Of a stretch of 64,000 nt of DNA, positions 53,829-62,906 are shown piece after piece (the first letter of the stretch is position 1; the number at the start of each line of letters is the position of its first letter). The DNA lies in contig CACFOQ010000002.1 of the NCBI GenBank assembly GCA_902567855.1, positions 79,163 through 143,162 of the forward strand, in the 5' to 3' direction. The stretch comes from an uncultured Alphaproteobacteria bacterium. Lineage in GTDB: Bacteria > Pseudomonadota > Alphaproteobacteria > HIMB59 > GCA-002718135. The notes beneath the pieces are model-generated. The model saw nothing but the letters and a program-made list of their open reading frames with translations, was not told where the DNA came from and made no database searches. The translations under genes were made by a program, and so were the position numbers.

Positions 53829-54881
53829 CTATTTAAATTTTTTTGCTGCTAAAGACATAATTTTTAACTTCTTTATCGCAAGTTCTCTACTTAAATGGCC
53901 AAGGCCGCAATCAGGTGCAACAATTAATTGTTCTTTAGAAATAAATTTTAATGTCTCTTTCATTCTATTTTCAATTTCTTCAACTGTTTCAATTTTAGAA
54001 CTGGCAATTTTAATGACCCCAAAAATTATTTTAGTATTTTTGTAATTTTTTAGTAATGATAAATCATTATATCGATGTGCGTCTTCCAGAGATACACTAT
54101 CAATTTTGGAACTATCAAGAGCCTTAGCAATTTTTTTATAAGAATCTAATGGTGCTTTAGGATAATTTACTGCATCTATTTTATCTGGATAACCGCAACA
54201 AATATGCGTTATTTTTTCAACATTATTTTGATTTATTCCTTCAAAACATTTTTCTAAATTTTTTATTCCAAAAGCTAGAGCATTATCAGGCTTTCTGGCA
54301 AATAAAGGTTCATCAACTTGAATATATTCACATCCTGCATCTACTAATCTTTTAATTTCTACATTAATAGCAATTGCTAAATCGTAGCCCATTTCTTCAT
54401 CTGATGTGTAATGCGTATTAGCAATAGTGTCTGTAATTGTCATAGGTCCAGGAATAGTAACTTTAACTGGTTTATTCGAAAGACTTTGATTACTTTTCCA
54501 TTCATCTACTAAGAAGGGATCTGCAGCTGAAATTTTATTAGTTATAGTAGGTAACCAACATTTATAATTTCCTGTTCTTGCTACCTTTTCTGTAAGTGTA
54601 TTAAAATCAACTCCATTTAAATGCCTACAGTGATAATGAATATAATTTTCTCTTTTGATTTCTCCATCTGTAATAATATCTATCCCACAATCTAATTGAT
54701 CTTTAATAACTTCTTTAGCCGCTTTATCAAAAATTGCTTCAGCATCTACTCCCATTTTTTTAATTTCGTCTTCATAAAACTTTGTTGGAGTAGCAGTGTC
54801 AGTACCTCCTTTAGCATTAAACCAGTCTGTAATTTTTAGATAGTCAGGTTTAGGAAAAGCACCGATAACTGTTGTTAACAT
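53829..54881 (-). CDS. MetE-like (core, cobalamin-independent methionine synthase C-terminal-type) protein
   Basis: The 350 residues resemble the C-terminal catalytic half of MetE without the N-terminal half, a class called core-MetE. The zinc-site pieces are HICCGYP near 221-227 and APDCGLGHLS near 329-338 (with the terminal cysteine), and the N-terminal DGEIKRENYIHYHCRHLNG near 71-89 is typical. It may methylate homocysteine using an unusual methyl donor or demethylate a small metabolite. It is the downstream partner of the sulfatase (6-base gap) and convergent with the DUF1989 gene. Confidence 0.8.
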   Translation of the reverse strand: MLTTVIGAFPKPDYLKITDWFNAKGGTDTATPTKFYEDEIKKMGVDAEAIFDKAAKEVIKDQLDCGIDIITDGEIKRENYIHYHCRHLNGVDFNTLTEKVARTGNYKCWLPTITNKISAADPFLVDEWKSNQSLSNKPVKVTIPGPMTITDTIANTHYTSDEEMGYDLAIAINVEIKRLVDAGCEYIQVDEPLFARKPDNALAFGIKNLEKCFEGINQNNVEKITHICCGYPDKIDAVNYPKAPLDSYKKIAKALDSSKIDSVSLEDAHRYNDLSLLKNYKNTKIIFGVIKIASSKIETVEEIENRMKETLKFISKEQLIVAPDCGLGHLSRELAIKKLKIMSLAAKKFK

Positions 54882-54887
54882 TTGTTT

Positions 54888-56417
54888 CTAATTATTTAAT
54901 CTTCTTGTATTAGGCCCAGAATTTATTTTAACTCCTTTTGAAGATAACATAGTGTTAGATAATTGTCTTTCTTGATGAAGCATTCGGTGACTTAATAATT
55001 TGGATAAAAGATCATTTTTAATAGATTGATATTCAGGTAAGTCAGCAAGATTTATGACTTCATTAGGATCATCTTCCATATTAAATAATAATGAAGAAAG
55101 AGAAGGAAAGTGAACATATTTCCATTTTTTAGTTCTAATAACTGATAAATTACATTCTTCAGGAGCAAGTTTTTCCTCTGCAACAAATGAAGTCCATTCT
55201 CTAAAATCATAATCAAAAACTACATAATCTTTTGGTGAAATTTCACTTTTTAGATTATTTAAATAAGGCACTAACGATCGTCCATTCCAATCAACAGGTA
55301 TATCGCCCTCTAACCATTCAAGAATAGTTGGAGCAAGATCAACAGATTCTGTCATTTCATTTACTAAACGTGGTTGTTGACCTGGGATATGAATAATAAG
55401 TGGAATACGATAAGATGAGTCCCACCAACCTAATTTTCCCCATAGATTATTTTCACCTAACATTTCTCCGTGGTCACTTGTAAAAATAATCATAGTATTA
55501 TCTAGCTTTCCTGATGATTTTAAAAATTTTAAAATTTTTCCAATATTATGGTCTACTTCAGCACACATTCCAAAATAAACACTTTTAATATTTTTAATAT
55601 CTTTCTCTGTAAGTTTTGAAAATTTTATTTCTGTAAAATTTTCTTCATTAAGAAATTTTTTTGAAATTTCTTTTAATAAAGGATGTTTTGTTGAAAGTTC
55701 TTCCATTGAAGTATTAGTAATCGGTAATTCAATATCTTCTGGATTTATTTGATTAAACCAGGGATCAGCAACATGAAAAGGAGGATGGGGTTTTAAAAAA
55801 GATACATGTTTAAAAAAAGAATCATTAACTAATGCTAAATCTTCAATTGCTCTATCTGCTAAAAAAGCTGTATCAGAATGTTCTGTAGGAATATGATAAG
55901 GTTTATAAATAAAAGCCTCTTCTTTTTTTGCTGGGCGGCTTTTATACAATTCACTTGCGTGATTAATTTTAAAACCTTTCTTATTTAAATATTCGGCCCA
56001 GGCCTTTGGTTCACTACCTGGCAAAAGACATTTCGTATTGAATCCTTCCATAGGTGATTCATATGTAAAATTTTTTTCATCTTTTTCATTTAAATATCTT
56101 GGGTCCCATGACGTATCGGTATAACCATATAAGTCTGGTTCATATCCAATTTTTCTAACTTCTTTTGCAATGTTAGTAAAACGTTTATCTAAGGGGGCGC
56201 CATTAGTAACAGAACGATGAATAAAAGGATAAAGACCCGTTAGCATTGTTGTTCTAGCTGGTCCGCATGGAACAATTCCAGTGAAATGTGAAGTAAATAC
56301 TGTGCTTGTATTTGCTAAAGCATCAAGATTAGGAGTTAAAACATTTTTGTGTTTCATGAAACCAAAACAATCCCATCTCCACTGATCTGCACATATGAAA
56401 AGCACTGATTTTTTCAT
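54888..56417 (-). CDS. Type I sulfatase (formylglycine-dependent)
   Basis: This 509-residue sulfatase/alkaline-phosphatase fold protein has the metal aspartate D11 in CADQWRWDC and the formylglycine precursor C51 in CGPARTTMLTG (CxPxR), followed by a C-terminal metal cluster FTSDHGEMLGENNLWGK near 310-326. No signal peptide is seen, so it should act in the cytoplasm on an imported sulfate ester. Related enzymes include choline sulfatase and arylsulfatases; substrate here is not readable. It precedes the MetE-like gene by 6 bases and diverges from the binding protein gene. A formylglycine-generating or AtsB-type enzyme must be elsewhere. Confidence 0.88.
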   Translation of the reverse strand: MKKSVLFICADQWRWDCFGFMKHKNVLTPNLDALANTSTVFTSHFTGIVPCGPARTTMLTGLYPFIHRSVTNGAPLDKRFTNIAKEVRKIGYEPDLYGYTDTSWDPRYLNEKDEKNFTYESPMEGFNTKCLLPGSEPKAWAEYLNKKGFKINHASELYKSRPAKKEEAFIYKPYHIPTEHSDTAFLADRAIEDLALVNDSFFKHVSFLKPHPPFHVADPWFNQINPEDIELPITNTSMEELSTKHPLLKEISKKFLNEENFTEIKFSKLTEKDIKNIKSVYFGMCAEVDHNIGKILKFLKSSGKLDNTMIIFTSDHGEMLGENNLWGKLGWWDSSYRIPLIIHIPGQQPRLVNEMTESVDLAPTILEWLEGDIPVDWNGRSLVPYLNNLKSEISPKDYVVFDYDFREWTSFVAEEKLAPEECNLSVIRTKKWKYVHFPSLSSLLFNMEDDPNEVINLADLPEYQSIKNDLLSKLLSHRMLHQERQLSNTMLSSKGVKINSGPNTRRLNN

Positions 56418-56541
56418 AATTCATTCGATGATTACTAAATATTTGTAACTACATATAGTAAAAAAACAAAGGTAATACACAATATATTCAAATTTATGTA
56501 ACAAATAGTTCAAAATTTTTTTGTATTTTAGGTCTATTCAT

Positions 56542-56560
56542 GTAATGACTTTGTCATTAC
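56542..56560 (+). promoter_or_regulatory. Perfect 8-bp hairpin in leader of the binding-protein gene
   Basis: GTAATGAC (56542-56549), a TTT loop, and GTCATTAC (56553-56560) form a perfect stem 11 bases ahead of the strong AGAGGAGA Shine-Dalgarno. It could be an operator, or a stabilising 5' hairpin in the message of a highly made periplasmic protein. The loop is only 3 bases. Confidence 0.5.
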
Positions 56561-56571
56561 TTTAAATTTAA

Positions 56572-56579
56572 AGAGGAGA
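56572..56579 (+). promoter_or_regulatory. Strong Shine-Dalgarno of the ABC binding-protein gene
   Basis: AGAGGAGA lies 7 bases before the ATG at 56587 and fixes that start. It is among the strongest ribosome-binding sites in the window, as expected for an abundant periplasmic binding protein. Confidence 0.75.
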
Positions 56580-56586
56580 AAATAAT

Positions 56587-58644
56587 ATGTTTAAAAAATT
56601 AATTTTAGCTGTTGTCTTTTCTGTTCCACTAACTTGGAGTGGTTATTCTTTTGCTGGTGCTTGCGCTGGTAATGGTTCAACTCAAAGCAGTCCAAATGGT
56701 GTTGATGCAGGAATGTACTCACAACAGTATGAATTAGCAGAGTTTGAACAATTAGCAGGTTGTGAAATGCAATTTAAAGAAAATCCAAATATTGCAAGTA
56801 TCAATGCTAGTATTCAAGGTAATAAAGCTTTACCTCCATTAGCTGAGAGACTTCCGGAAGAACCACTAGTTGTTCGACCATATGATTCAATTGGTAAATA
56901 TGGTGGTACTATTAAATTCTTATCAAATGCAACTGAAGCTGGTACTTCGGATATGTTATCAACTCGTCACGTAAACTTAGTTCGTTTTGCTGATGACTTA
57001 TCTACAATAGTTCCAAACGTTGCTAAAAGCTTTGAGTGGAATGCTGATTTTACTACTTTAACCTTTACTCTTAGAAAAGGTCATAAGTGGTCTAATGGTG
57101 AGCCATTTACTGCTAGAGATGTAGAGTTTTGGTATGAAGATTTAATGATGAATCCTAAAATTAGAGAAAAACCTTATCCATATCTTCTTGTTGGTGGTGA
57201 GCCAATGACTGTAGATGTAGTGAATGATACGACAGTAAGATTTAACTTACCTTCTCCATTCCCTGGATTATTAGCTACTTTAGCATGGACTTATAACCAA
57301 GCTTTCATGCCAGCTCATTTCTTAGAACAGTTTCATCCAGAAATAGATTCTAACGCTGATGCAAATGCTCAAGCACTTGGATTTACTGATGGTTGGGATG
57401 CTCTTGCAGCATACTACGGAAACTCAGGTTGGACTGATACTCCAACTCCAATGTTAAGAAACCCTGATTTAGTTGCAGGCTTAGAATATGCAGCTTATCC
57501 TTCTTTAGAAGCTTATATGACAATTGAAGATACTACTGAAGGAAGAGTGTATGCAGCTAATCCATATTTCCATCAAGTTGATACTGCTGGAAATCAATTA
57601 CCATATATTGATTATCAAAATGAAAGATATATTAATGAAAACGAGATTAGACTTTTAAAACTTGTTAATGGTGAAGTTGATTATAAATCTCAGTCTGTAC
57701 AGCTTGAATCTGCACCTCAATTATTAGATGGTGCTGACTCTGGCGAATATAGTTTGCAAATCAACCCAGGTTGTGGTGCTGCATTATTTAGCTTTAACGT
57801 TACTCATCCAGACATGGAAAAACGTAAAGTTTATGGTGATATTCGTTTCCGTCAAGCAATGTCAATTGCTCTAGATAGAAATGAGATCAACGATGTAGCT
57901 TATTACGGAATGGGTGTAGTAGAGCAGTTTGTAGGTATTTCACCTGCACCTGACTTTGTTTCAGATGAAATCAAAATGCATATGACTGAATACGATCCAG
58001 CTAAAGCTAACGCTTTACTAGATGAAGTTGGATTGAAAGATGTTGATGGAGATGGATTTAGAGAACTTCCAAACGGATCACCTTTTGCAATGAACATTGA
58101 CTATGCTACTCAAGGTATAGGTGGTGTTGAAGTTGAATTAGTTGCTCGTATGTGGAACGATGTAGGGGTTAAAACTTCTTTTAAAGAGGTAACTCCAGAT
58201 GAATATCGTGGATCTCAATCATCTAACGCTCTTGATGTACATGCATGGGATAAAGGACAACCATTGGCGATTATTGCAGGTAACCCTGAAACATTTAAAG
58301 CGCCTTTTGGTAACTACTTTAACCATACTCAAGGTATGCTGTGGGCAGCTTACATTGATAGTGGAGGAACTGATGGTGTAGAACCTCCTCAGTGGGTATA
58401 TGATTTAAGTGATGGGATTGATAAATTCCAATCATATGAATTAGGTACTGCTGAATCAAATGAGTGGGGTGAAAAAATTACTACTATGTTAACAGAACAA
58501 ACTTTGTTAATTGGTACTGTAAAAGCACCTTTCCCAACATATCATAGAAATGCTTTGAAAAACTTCACGCAATTCAAAACAACTTCTTATGAGTATTACA
58601 GAACTTATCCGTATATGGCTACACAGTGGTGGCTTGACGAATAA
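56587..58644 (+). CDS. ABC transporter substrate-binding protein, dipeptide/nickel family (SBP_bac_5)
   Basis: The 685-residue secreted protein starts with a Sec signal peptide (about 1-23, cleavage near SFAGA) and binds a solute for the following permeases. The family core runs from about 85 (IGKYGGTIKF) to 660, with LRKGHKWSNGEPFTARDVEF near 157-176, IRFRQAMSIALDRNEI near 419-434 and many aromatic residues. At nearly 690 residues it is longer than classical DppA/OppA (about 540), as in the large marine and sugar-linked subgroup. Ligand is unknown. A hairpin and strong Shine-Dalgarno precede it and an intrinsic terminator follows it. Confidence 0.9.
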   Translation: MFKKLILAVVFSVPLTWSGYSFAGACAGNGSTQSSPNGVDAGMYSQQYELAEFEQLAGCEMQFKENPNIASINASIQGNKALPPLAERLPEEPLVVRPYDSIGKYGGTIKFLSNATEAGTSDMLSTRHVNLVRFADDLSTIVPNVAKSFEWNADFTTLTFTLRKGHKWSNGEPFTARDVEFWYEDLMMNPKIREKPYPYLLVGGEPMTVDVVNDTTVRFNLPSPFPGLLATLAWTYNQAFMPAHFLEQFHPEIDSNADANAQALGFTDGWDALAAYYGNSGWTDTPTPMLRNPDLVAGLEYAAYPSLEAYMTIEDTTEGRVYAANPYFHQVDTAGNQLPYIDYQNERYINENEIRLLKLVNGEVDYKSQSVQLESAPQLLDGADSGEYSLQINPGCGAALFSFNVTHPDMEKRKVYGDIRFRQAMSIALDRNEINDVAYYGMGVVEQFVGISPAPDFVSDEIKMHMTEYDPAKANALLDEVGLKDVDGDGFRELPNGSPFAMNIDYATQGIGGVEVELVARMWNDVGVKTSFKEVTPDEYRGSQSSNALDVHAWDKGQPLAIIAGNPETFKAPFGNYFNHTQGMLWAAYIDSGGTDGVEPPQWVYDLSDGIDKFQSYELGTAESNEWGEKITTMLTEQTLLIGTVKAPFPTYHRNALKNFTQFKTTSYEYYRTYPYMATQWWLDE

Positions 58645-58665
58645 GTTGGGTAGATAAATATCTTT

Positions 58666-58705
58666 AAAAAAGCGGCAATTTTATATTGCCGCTTTTCTTT
58701 TTTTA
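58666..58705 (+). terminator. Intrinsic terminator between binding protein and permease
   Basis: A stem GCGGCAA (58672-58678) pairs with TTGCCGC (58686-58692), extended by A-T pairs on both sides for 11 pairs in total, with a 7-base loop and a run of T after 58698. It lies after the binding-protein gene and before the permease genes, so it likely lowers readthrough to give more binding protein than membrane components. Confidence 0.88.
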
Positions 58706-58740
58706 ATTATTCTTATCTAGCAATTAACAGATTTTAAACT

Positions 58741-59754
58741 ATGATTAATTTTATACAGTTTACAATAACAAGAGCTTTTTTAGCCATAGTAACATTACTC
58801 ATAGTTTGTTTTATTGTTTTTTCTTTAATGGAATTAGTTCCAGGTACATGTGCGGAAAGATATTTAGCTTTTAAGAATACACAAGGTTCCCAAATAACAT
58901 TTGAAGATATTGAAGCAGAAAAAGTTCGCCTAGGTTTGGATAAACCTTTTTTCTATAGATATGGAAAATGGGTTTCAGATATTGTTGTTAGACAAGATTT
59001 TGGAGATAGTTGCATTCTTCGAATGAACATTAATGATCTTCTTAGTGGAAGGTTTGTTCTCTCACTGACTATTTGTTTAGTAGCTTTAATTTTTTCTTAT
59101 TTAATAGCGATTCCAGTTGGTATTATTTCCGCCACGACAAAATATGTTTCTTTAGATCAAAGTCTAAAATTTATTAGTTATCTAGGTATCGCATTACCTA
59201 ATTTTTTAGTAGCATTATGTATTATGCTTTTTATGACAGTATATTTTGGAGATACTATGACCGGTTTGTTTTCTCAAGAATATGAAAATGCTCCATGGTC
59301 TGCAGCTAAACTAAAGGATTTTCTTGGTCGAGCCTGGCTACCTATTTTTGTTTTAGGTTGGAATGCAACTGCATTTGCTTTGCAAACAGTTAGAGCTCTT
59401 ATGCTTGATGAAAATGATAAACTCTATGTAATGGCAGCTAGAGCAAGAGGTATATCAGGTATGAGTTTATTGTGGCGTTATCCTGCAAAACATTCGTTAG
59501 GACCAGTAATTAATTCTATTGGTTTTGATTTAAATAGAATTTTTAGTGCTTTACCAGTCGTCGCATTGATTTTAATTTTGACAGAAGCTGGTGCACTATT
59601 AATTGAAGCATTAGCAAGATCAAATGACCAACAATTGGCAGGTGCTATTATTTTCTTACTTACTGCGACAATAGTTTTTGTCAATTTTATTACTGATGTG
59701 CTTTTAGCAATTATGGATCCAAGAATTAGAAAAGGAGTTATGGGTGGAAGTTAG
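58741..59754 (+). CDS. ABC transporter permease, DppB/OppB type
   Basis: The 337-residue inner-membrane permease has about six transmembrane helices. The coupling-helix EAA-like motif appears as MAARARGISGMSLLWRYPA near 232-250, and the N-terminal block with ITRAFLAIVTLLIVCFIVFS near 8-27 is the first helix. The conserved N-terminal periplasmic segment has LGLDKPFFYRYGKW near 63-76. It is 96 bases after the binding protein gene and beyond the terminator; it overlaps the next permease by 11 bases. Confidence 0.92.
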   Translation: MINFIQFTITRAFLAIVTLLIVCFIVFSLMELVPGTCAERYLAFKNTQGSQITFEDIEAEKVRLGLDKPFFYRYGKWVSDIVVRQDFGDSCILRMNINDLLSGRFVLSLTICLVALIFSYLIAIPVGIISATTKYVSLDQSLKFISYLGIALPNFLVALCIMLFMTVYFGDTMTGLFSQEYENAPWSAAKLKDFLGRAWLPIFVLGWNATAFALQTVRALMLDENDKLYVMAARARGISGMSLLWRYPAKHSLGPVINSIGFDLNRIFSALPVVALILILTEAGALLIEALARSNDQQLAGAIIFLLTATIVFVNFITDVLLAIMDPRIRKGVMGGS

Positions 59755-60910
59755 TTCAAAAAAGAAAGAAGCTTATTATACCGCTACGCAAATGCAGTTA
59801 GTAAGAACTCGTTTCTTTGGAAACAAGTCAGCTATGATTGCAGGATCTATTCTCTTGTTCATGATAGTATGTAGTTTATTTTCAGGTTTTTTATCTCCTT
59901 ATGATCCTACAATTGCTGGTCGTGATAAAGATTATGAAAACGGCGCTCCTCAAATTCCAATGTTTTGGGATGAAAATGGATTTTCCCCAAGACCTTTTTT
60001 ACATACTTTAAGTAAATATAGAGGCGCAGATACAAATTTTAGATGGGAATATAAAATAGATACTAGCAAAAGAAGATATGTATATTTTTTTGTCAAAGGC
60101 TGGGAATATAAATATTTTAACTATAGTGTTAATCTTCCGGGTAAGGCATTAGATTTTAAAATTCCAGGCATAACTTTTGATACCCATTTATTTGGAGTTA
60201 AGGAAGGTGGTATTCATCTTTTTGGAACAGATAAAGCAGGAAAGGATTTATTTAGTAGGACGCTAAGTGCAATTTATATTTCTCTAGCTGTTGGTACAGT
60301 AGGTGTATTTATATCATTTGTTTTATCTTTAATTATTGGAGGAATATCAGGTTATTATGGAGGCTGGATTGATAGCTTATTACAAATGTTTACTGATGCT
60401 ATAAGGACGGTGCCTCCAATACCATTATTTATGTGTCTTGCAGCATTTGCGCCCTTGGAGTGGAGTTCAGAGTTAAGGTTTTTCTTTATATCATGTTTAT
60501 TAGGATTAATTTCCTGGCCTACCTTAGCCAGACGTGTTCGTACTCATTTATTAAGTGAGAGAAGTCAAGAATATATTTTAGCTGCTCAAATGTGCGGTGC
60601 TTCTTCTACTCATATAATTATTCGCCATCTATTACCAAGTTTTACAAGTTACATAATTGTTGATCTTGTTATTAGTTTTCCCTACATGCTTCTATCTGAA
60701 ACAGCGCTAAGTTTTATAGGTTTGGGTTTAAGAGAGCCCGTTAATTCTTTAGGAGTTCTTTTACAAAATGCTACTAAGGCTGACGTTTTATTAAATTATC
60801 AATGGTACTTCATACCAGTCTTCTTCTTAGTAGTATTAATTTTAACATTTGTTTATGTTGGTGACGGCCTCCGTGATGCCGCTGACCCTCATAAAACTAG
60901 CAATAAATAA
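59744..60910 (+). CDS. ABC transporter permease, DppC/OppC type
   Basis: The 388 residues include a first helix near 30-50, a large extracytoplasmic segment of roughly 140 residues (about 55-165), and about five core helices with the EAA-like AAQMCGASSTHIIIRHLLPS near 281-300. That N-terminal periplasmic region is longer than in DppC, matching the large binding protein upstream (YejE-like group). The IHLFGTDKAGKDLFSRT block near 161-177 is diagnostic for OppC-type permeases. It overlaps the preceding permease by 11 bases and stops just before the ATP-binding gene. Confidence 0.92.
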   Translation: MEVSSKKKEAYYTATQMQLVRTRFFGNKSAMIAGSILLFMIVCSLFSGFLSPYDPTIAGRDKDYENGAPQIPMFWDENGFSPRPFLHTLSKYRGADTNFRWEYKIDTSKRRYVYFFVKGWEYKYFNYSVNLPGKALDFKIPGITFDTHLFGVKEGGIHLFGTDKAGKDLFSRTLSAIYISLAVGTVGVFISFVLSLIIGGISGYYGGWIDSLLQMFTDAIRTVPPIPLFMCLAAFAPLEWSSELRFFFISCLLGLISWPTLARRVRTHLLSERSQEYILAAQMCGASSTHIIIRHLLPSFTSYIIVDLVISFPYMLLSETALSFIGLGLREPVNSLGVLLQNATKADVLLNYQWYFIPVFFLVVLILTFVYVGDGLRDAADPHKTSNK

Positions 60911-60911
60911 T

Positions 60912-61898
60912 ATGAAACATTTATTAGAGATAAATAATTTGGATGTTAAATTTGATACTGATGAAGGTCGTATCACAGCCATAGAAAATGTATCTCTTAC
61001 TCTAGATCAAGGAAAAGTTCTTGGTATTGTTGGAGAGTCTGGATCTGGTAAATCTGTTACAGCAAAATCTATCATGCAACTTAATCCAGGAAATACCATT
61101 TATAATGATAATGCTGAAATAATAATTGATGATGAAAATGTTTTAAAATTTACTTCTAAAAATGATTTAAAAAAAATTAGAGGAGGTAAAGTCTCAATGA
61201 TTTTTCAAGAACCAATGGCTAGCTTTGCTCCAGCCATTAAAATTGGAAATCAAATGGTTGAACAACTTATGATTCACAAACCTCAAGATAAAAAAGAAGC
61301 AAAAAATATATCAATAGATATGTTAAATAGAGTAGGGATAGCAGATGCAGAAAAAAGATTTAACCAGTATGCATTTGAATTATCTGGAGGCATGAGACAG
61401 CGTGCAATGATTGCTATGGCATTATCGACAATGCCTAAATTATTATTAGCTGACGAACCTACGACTGCTTTAGATGTAACTATACAAGCTCAAGTAATAA
61501 ATTTAATGAAAGATATTATTAAAGAATTTAACATGGGTGTTATTTTTATTACTCATGATTTAGGTGTAATTGCTCAAGTAGCCGATGATGTTGCAGTGAT
61601 GTATTTAGGTAGCGTTGTTGAGCAAGGCCCAGTAAATGAAATTTTAAAAAATCCAATGCATCCTTATACAAGAGGTTTAATTAATGCCCTTCCAGATATA
61701 AATAATTTAGATGCCCCGCTTACACCTATACCAGGTAATATTCCTAGTCCTTTAGATCGGCCAAGTGGGTGCGTTTTTAGAACAAGATGTCCTCATGCTT
61801 CACAAGAGGGAAAAGAAGCAGATATTAAGATGGGTTTAGTAGAAGTCAAGCCAGGTCATTGGCTAGATAATTGTGGCGTTAACTGTGGTAAAGTATGA
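60912..61898 (+). CDS. ABC transporter ATP-binding protein, DppD/OppD type
   Basis: The open frame begins upstream at 60849 inside the permease gene, but the true start is the ATG at 60912 (MKHLLEINNLDVKF), one base after the permease stop. The 328-residue ATPase has Walker A GESGSGKSVT near 38-47, the ABC signature LSGGMRQRAM near 159-168, Walker B LLLADEPTTALDV near 177-189, and a C-terminal OppD-type extension with CVFRTRCPHASQE. Cysteines there bind an iron-sulfur or zinc centre in some relatives. Its last 120 coding bases are nearly identical to those of the next gene. Confidence 0.92.
   Translation: MKHLLEINNLDVKFDTDEGRITAIENVSLTLDQGKVLGIVGESGSGKSVTAKSIMQLNPGNTIYNDNAEIIIDDENVLKFTSKNDLKKIRGGKVSMIFQEPMASFAPAIKIGNQMVEQLMIHKPQDKKEAKNISIDMLNRVGIADAEKRFNQYAFELSGGMRQRAMIAMALSTMPKLLLADEPTTALDVTIQAQVINLMKDIIKEFNMGVIFITHDLGVIAQVADDVAVMYLGSVVEQGPVNEILKNPMHPYTRGLINALPDINNLDAPLTPIPGNIPSPLDRPSGCVFRTRCPHASQEGKEADIKMGLVEVKPGHWLDNCGVNCGKV
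61773..61893 (+). repeat. 3'-end repeat unit A (shared with 62768-62888)
   Basis: The last about 121 coding bases of the first ATPase gene match 62768-62888 in the next gene almost base for base, at an offset of 995. The opening 29 bases, starting GTTTTTAGAACAAG, are identical, with only scattered differences after. The repeat encodes the CVFRTRCPHASQEGKEA region to the CGVNCG terminus. Confidence 0.9.
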
Positions 61899-62890
61899 GT
61901 GAAAATATTGTATCAGTAAACAATCTTTCGGTATCATTTGATTACCAAGAAAATTTTTTGTCAAAGAAACAAAAAATTAAAGCAGTAAATAATATTAACA
62001 TTAAGATAAAAAAAGGATCTTTCTTTGGTCTAGTTGGTGAGTCAGGGTCTGGTAAAACTACTCTTGGTAGAGCAATTTTAGGTGCAAATAAAATAAGTAC
62101 AGGCAATGTAATTTTTCATGATGAAGAAAGAGATTTTGATTTAACAACCATTACTCCAAAAGAAAAAAAGGAGTACAGAAAAAAAGCTCAACTAATTTTT
62201 CAAGATCCATATGCAGCACTTAGTCCTCGAATGACAGTTAGAGATATAATTGCTGAACCACTAGAGGTAATGAAGATAACTAAATCTAGAGAAGAAACTG
62301 ATGCAAGAGTTCGTGACATTGCTTCTAAATGTCGTTTAAATCTAGAGCATTTAAGAAGATTTCCCCATGCTTTTTCTGGAGGCCAACGTCAACGTATTTC
62401 TATAGCAAGAGCCCTTGTCAGCAATCCAAAATTTATTGTAGCTGATGAAAGTGTAGCAGCTTTAGATGTTTCAATTCAAGCAGATATTTTAAATCTTTTA
62501 AAACAACTTCAACACGAGCTTAATTTAACTTATTTATTTATAAGTCATGATCTAAGTGTAGTAGCACACGTCTGTGATATTGTAGCAGTCATGTATCTTG
62601 GTCATATTGTTGAGATGGCGCCTTCCAGAGAGCTTTTTAAAAATCCAAGACATCCTTATACAAAAGCATTATTATCCTCTATTCCATCTATTGATCCTGA
62701 AAATAAATCTAAAGCTATCGAACTTAAAGGAGAAATACCAAGCGCAATGAATCCTCCTTCAGGATGTGTTTTTAGAACAAGATGTCCTCATGCTTCTCAA
62801 GAGGGAAAAGAAGCAGAGATTAAGATGGGTTTAGTAGAAGTTGAACCAGGTCATTGGGTAGATAATTGTGGTGTGAATTGCGGCGCCTGA
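61895..62890 (+). CDS. ABC transporter ATP-binding protein, DppF/OppF type
   Basis: This 331-residue ATPase is the second nucleotide-binding subunit. Walker A is GESGSGKTTLG near 47-57, the signature motif FSGGQRQRISIAR near 161-173, Walker B FIVADESVAALDVS near 181-194 with V-A instead of P-T/V-S in the aspartate loop, and a switch histidine in FISHDLS near 216. The C-terminus carries the same CVFRTRCPHASQE block as its partner. It overlaps the first ATPase gene by 4 bases. Both ATPases should form the heterodimer for the DppBC-type permeases. Confidence 0.92.
   Translation: MSENIVSVNNLSVSFDYQENFLSKKQKIKAVNNINIKIKKGSFFGLVGESGSGKTTLGRAILGANKISTGNVIFHDEERDFDLTTITPKEKKEYRKKAQLIFQDPYAALSPRMTVRDIIAEPLEVMKITKSREETDARVRDIASKCRLNLEHLRRFPHAFSGGQRQRISIARALVSNPKFIVADESVAALDVSIQADILNLLKQLQHELNLTYLFISHDLSVVAHVCDIVAVMYLGHIVEMAPSRELFKNPRHPYTKALLSSIPSIDPENKSKAIELKGEIPSAMNPPSGCVFRTRCPHASQEGKEAEIKMGLVEVEPGHWVDNCGVNCGA
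62768..62888 (+). repeat. 3'-end repeat unit B (shared with 61773-61893)
   Basis: This is the second copy of the near-identical 121-base 3' segment shared by the two ATPase genes. The upstream halves of the genes differ strongly, so the similarity is confined to the 3' ends. Confidence 0.9.
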
Positions 62891-62906
62891 GACCAAAATC
62901 ATAACT

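Noticed and set aside
60849-60911. Upstream start for the DppD-type ATPase
   Set aside because: The extra 21 codons lie inside the permease gene and the family N-terminus begins at the ATG at 60912.
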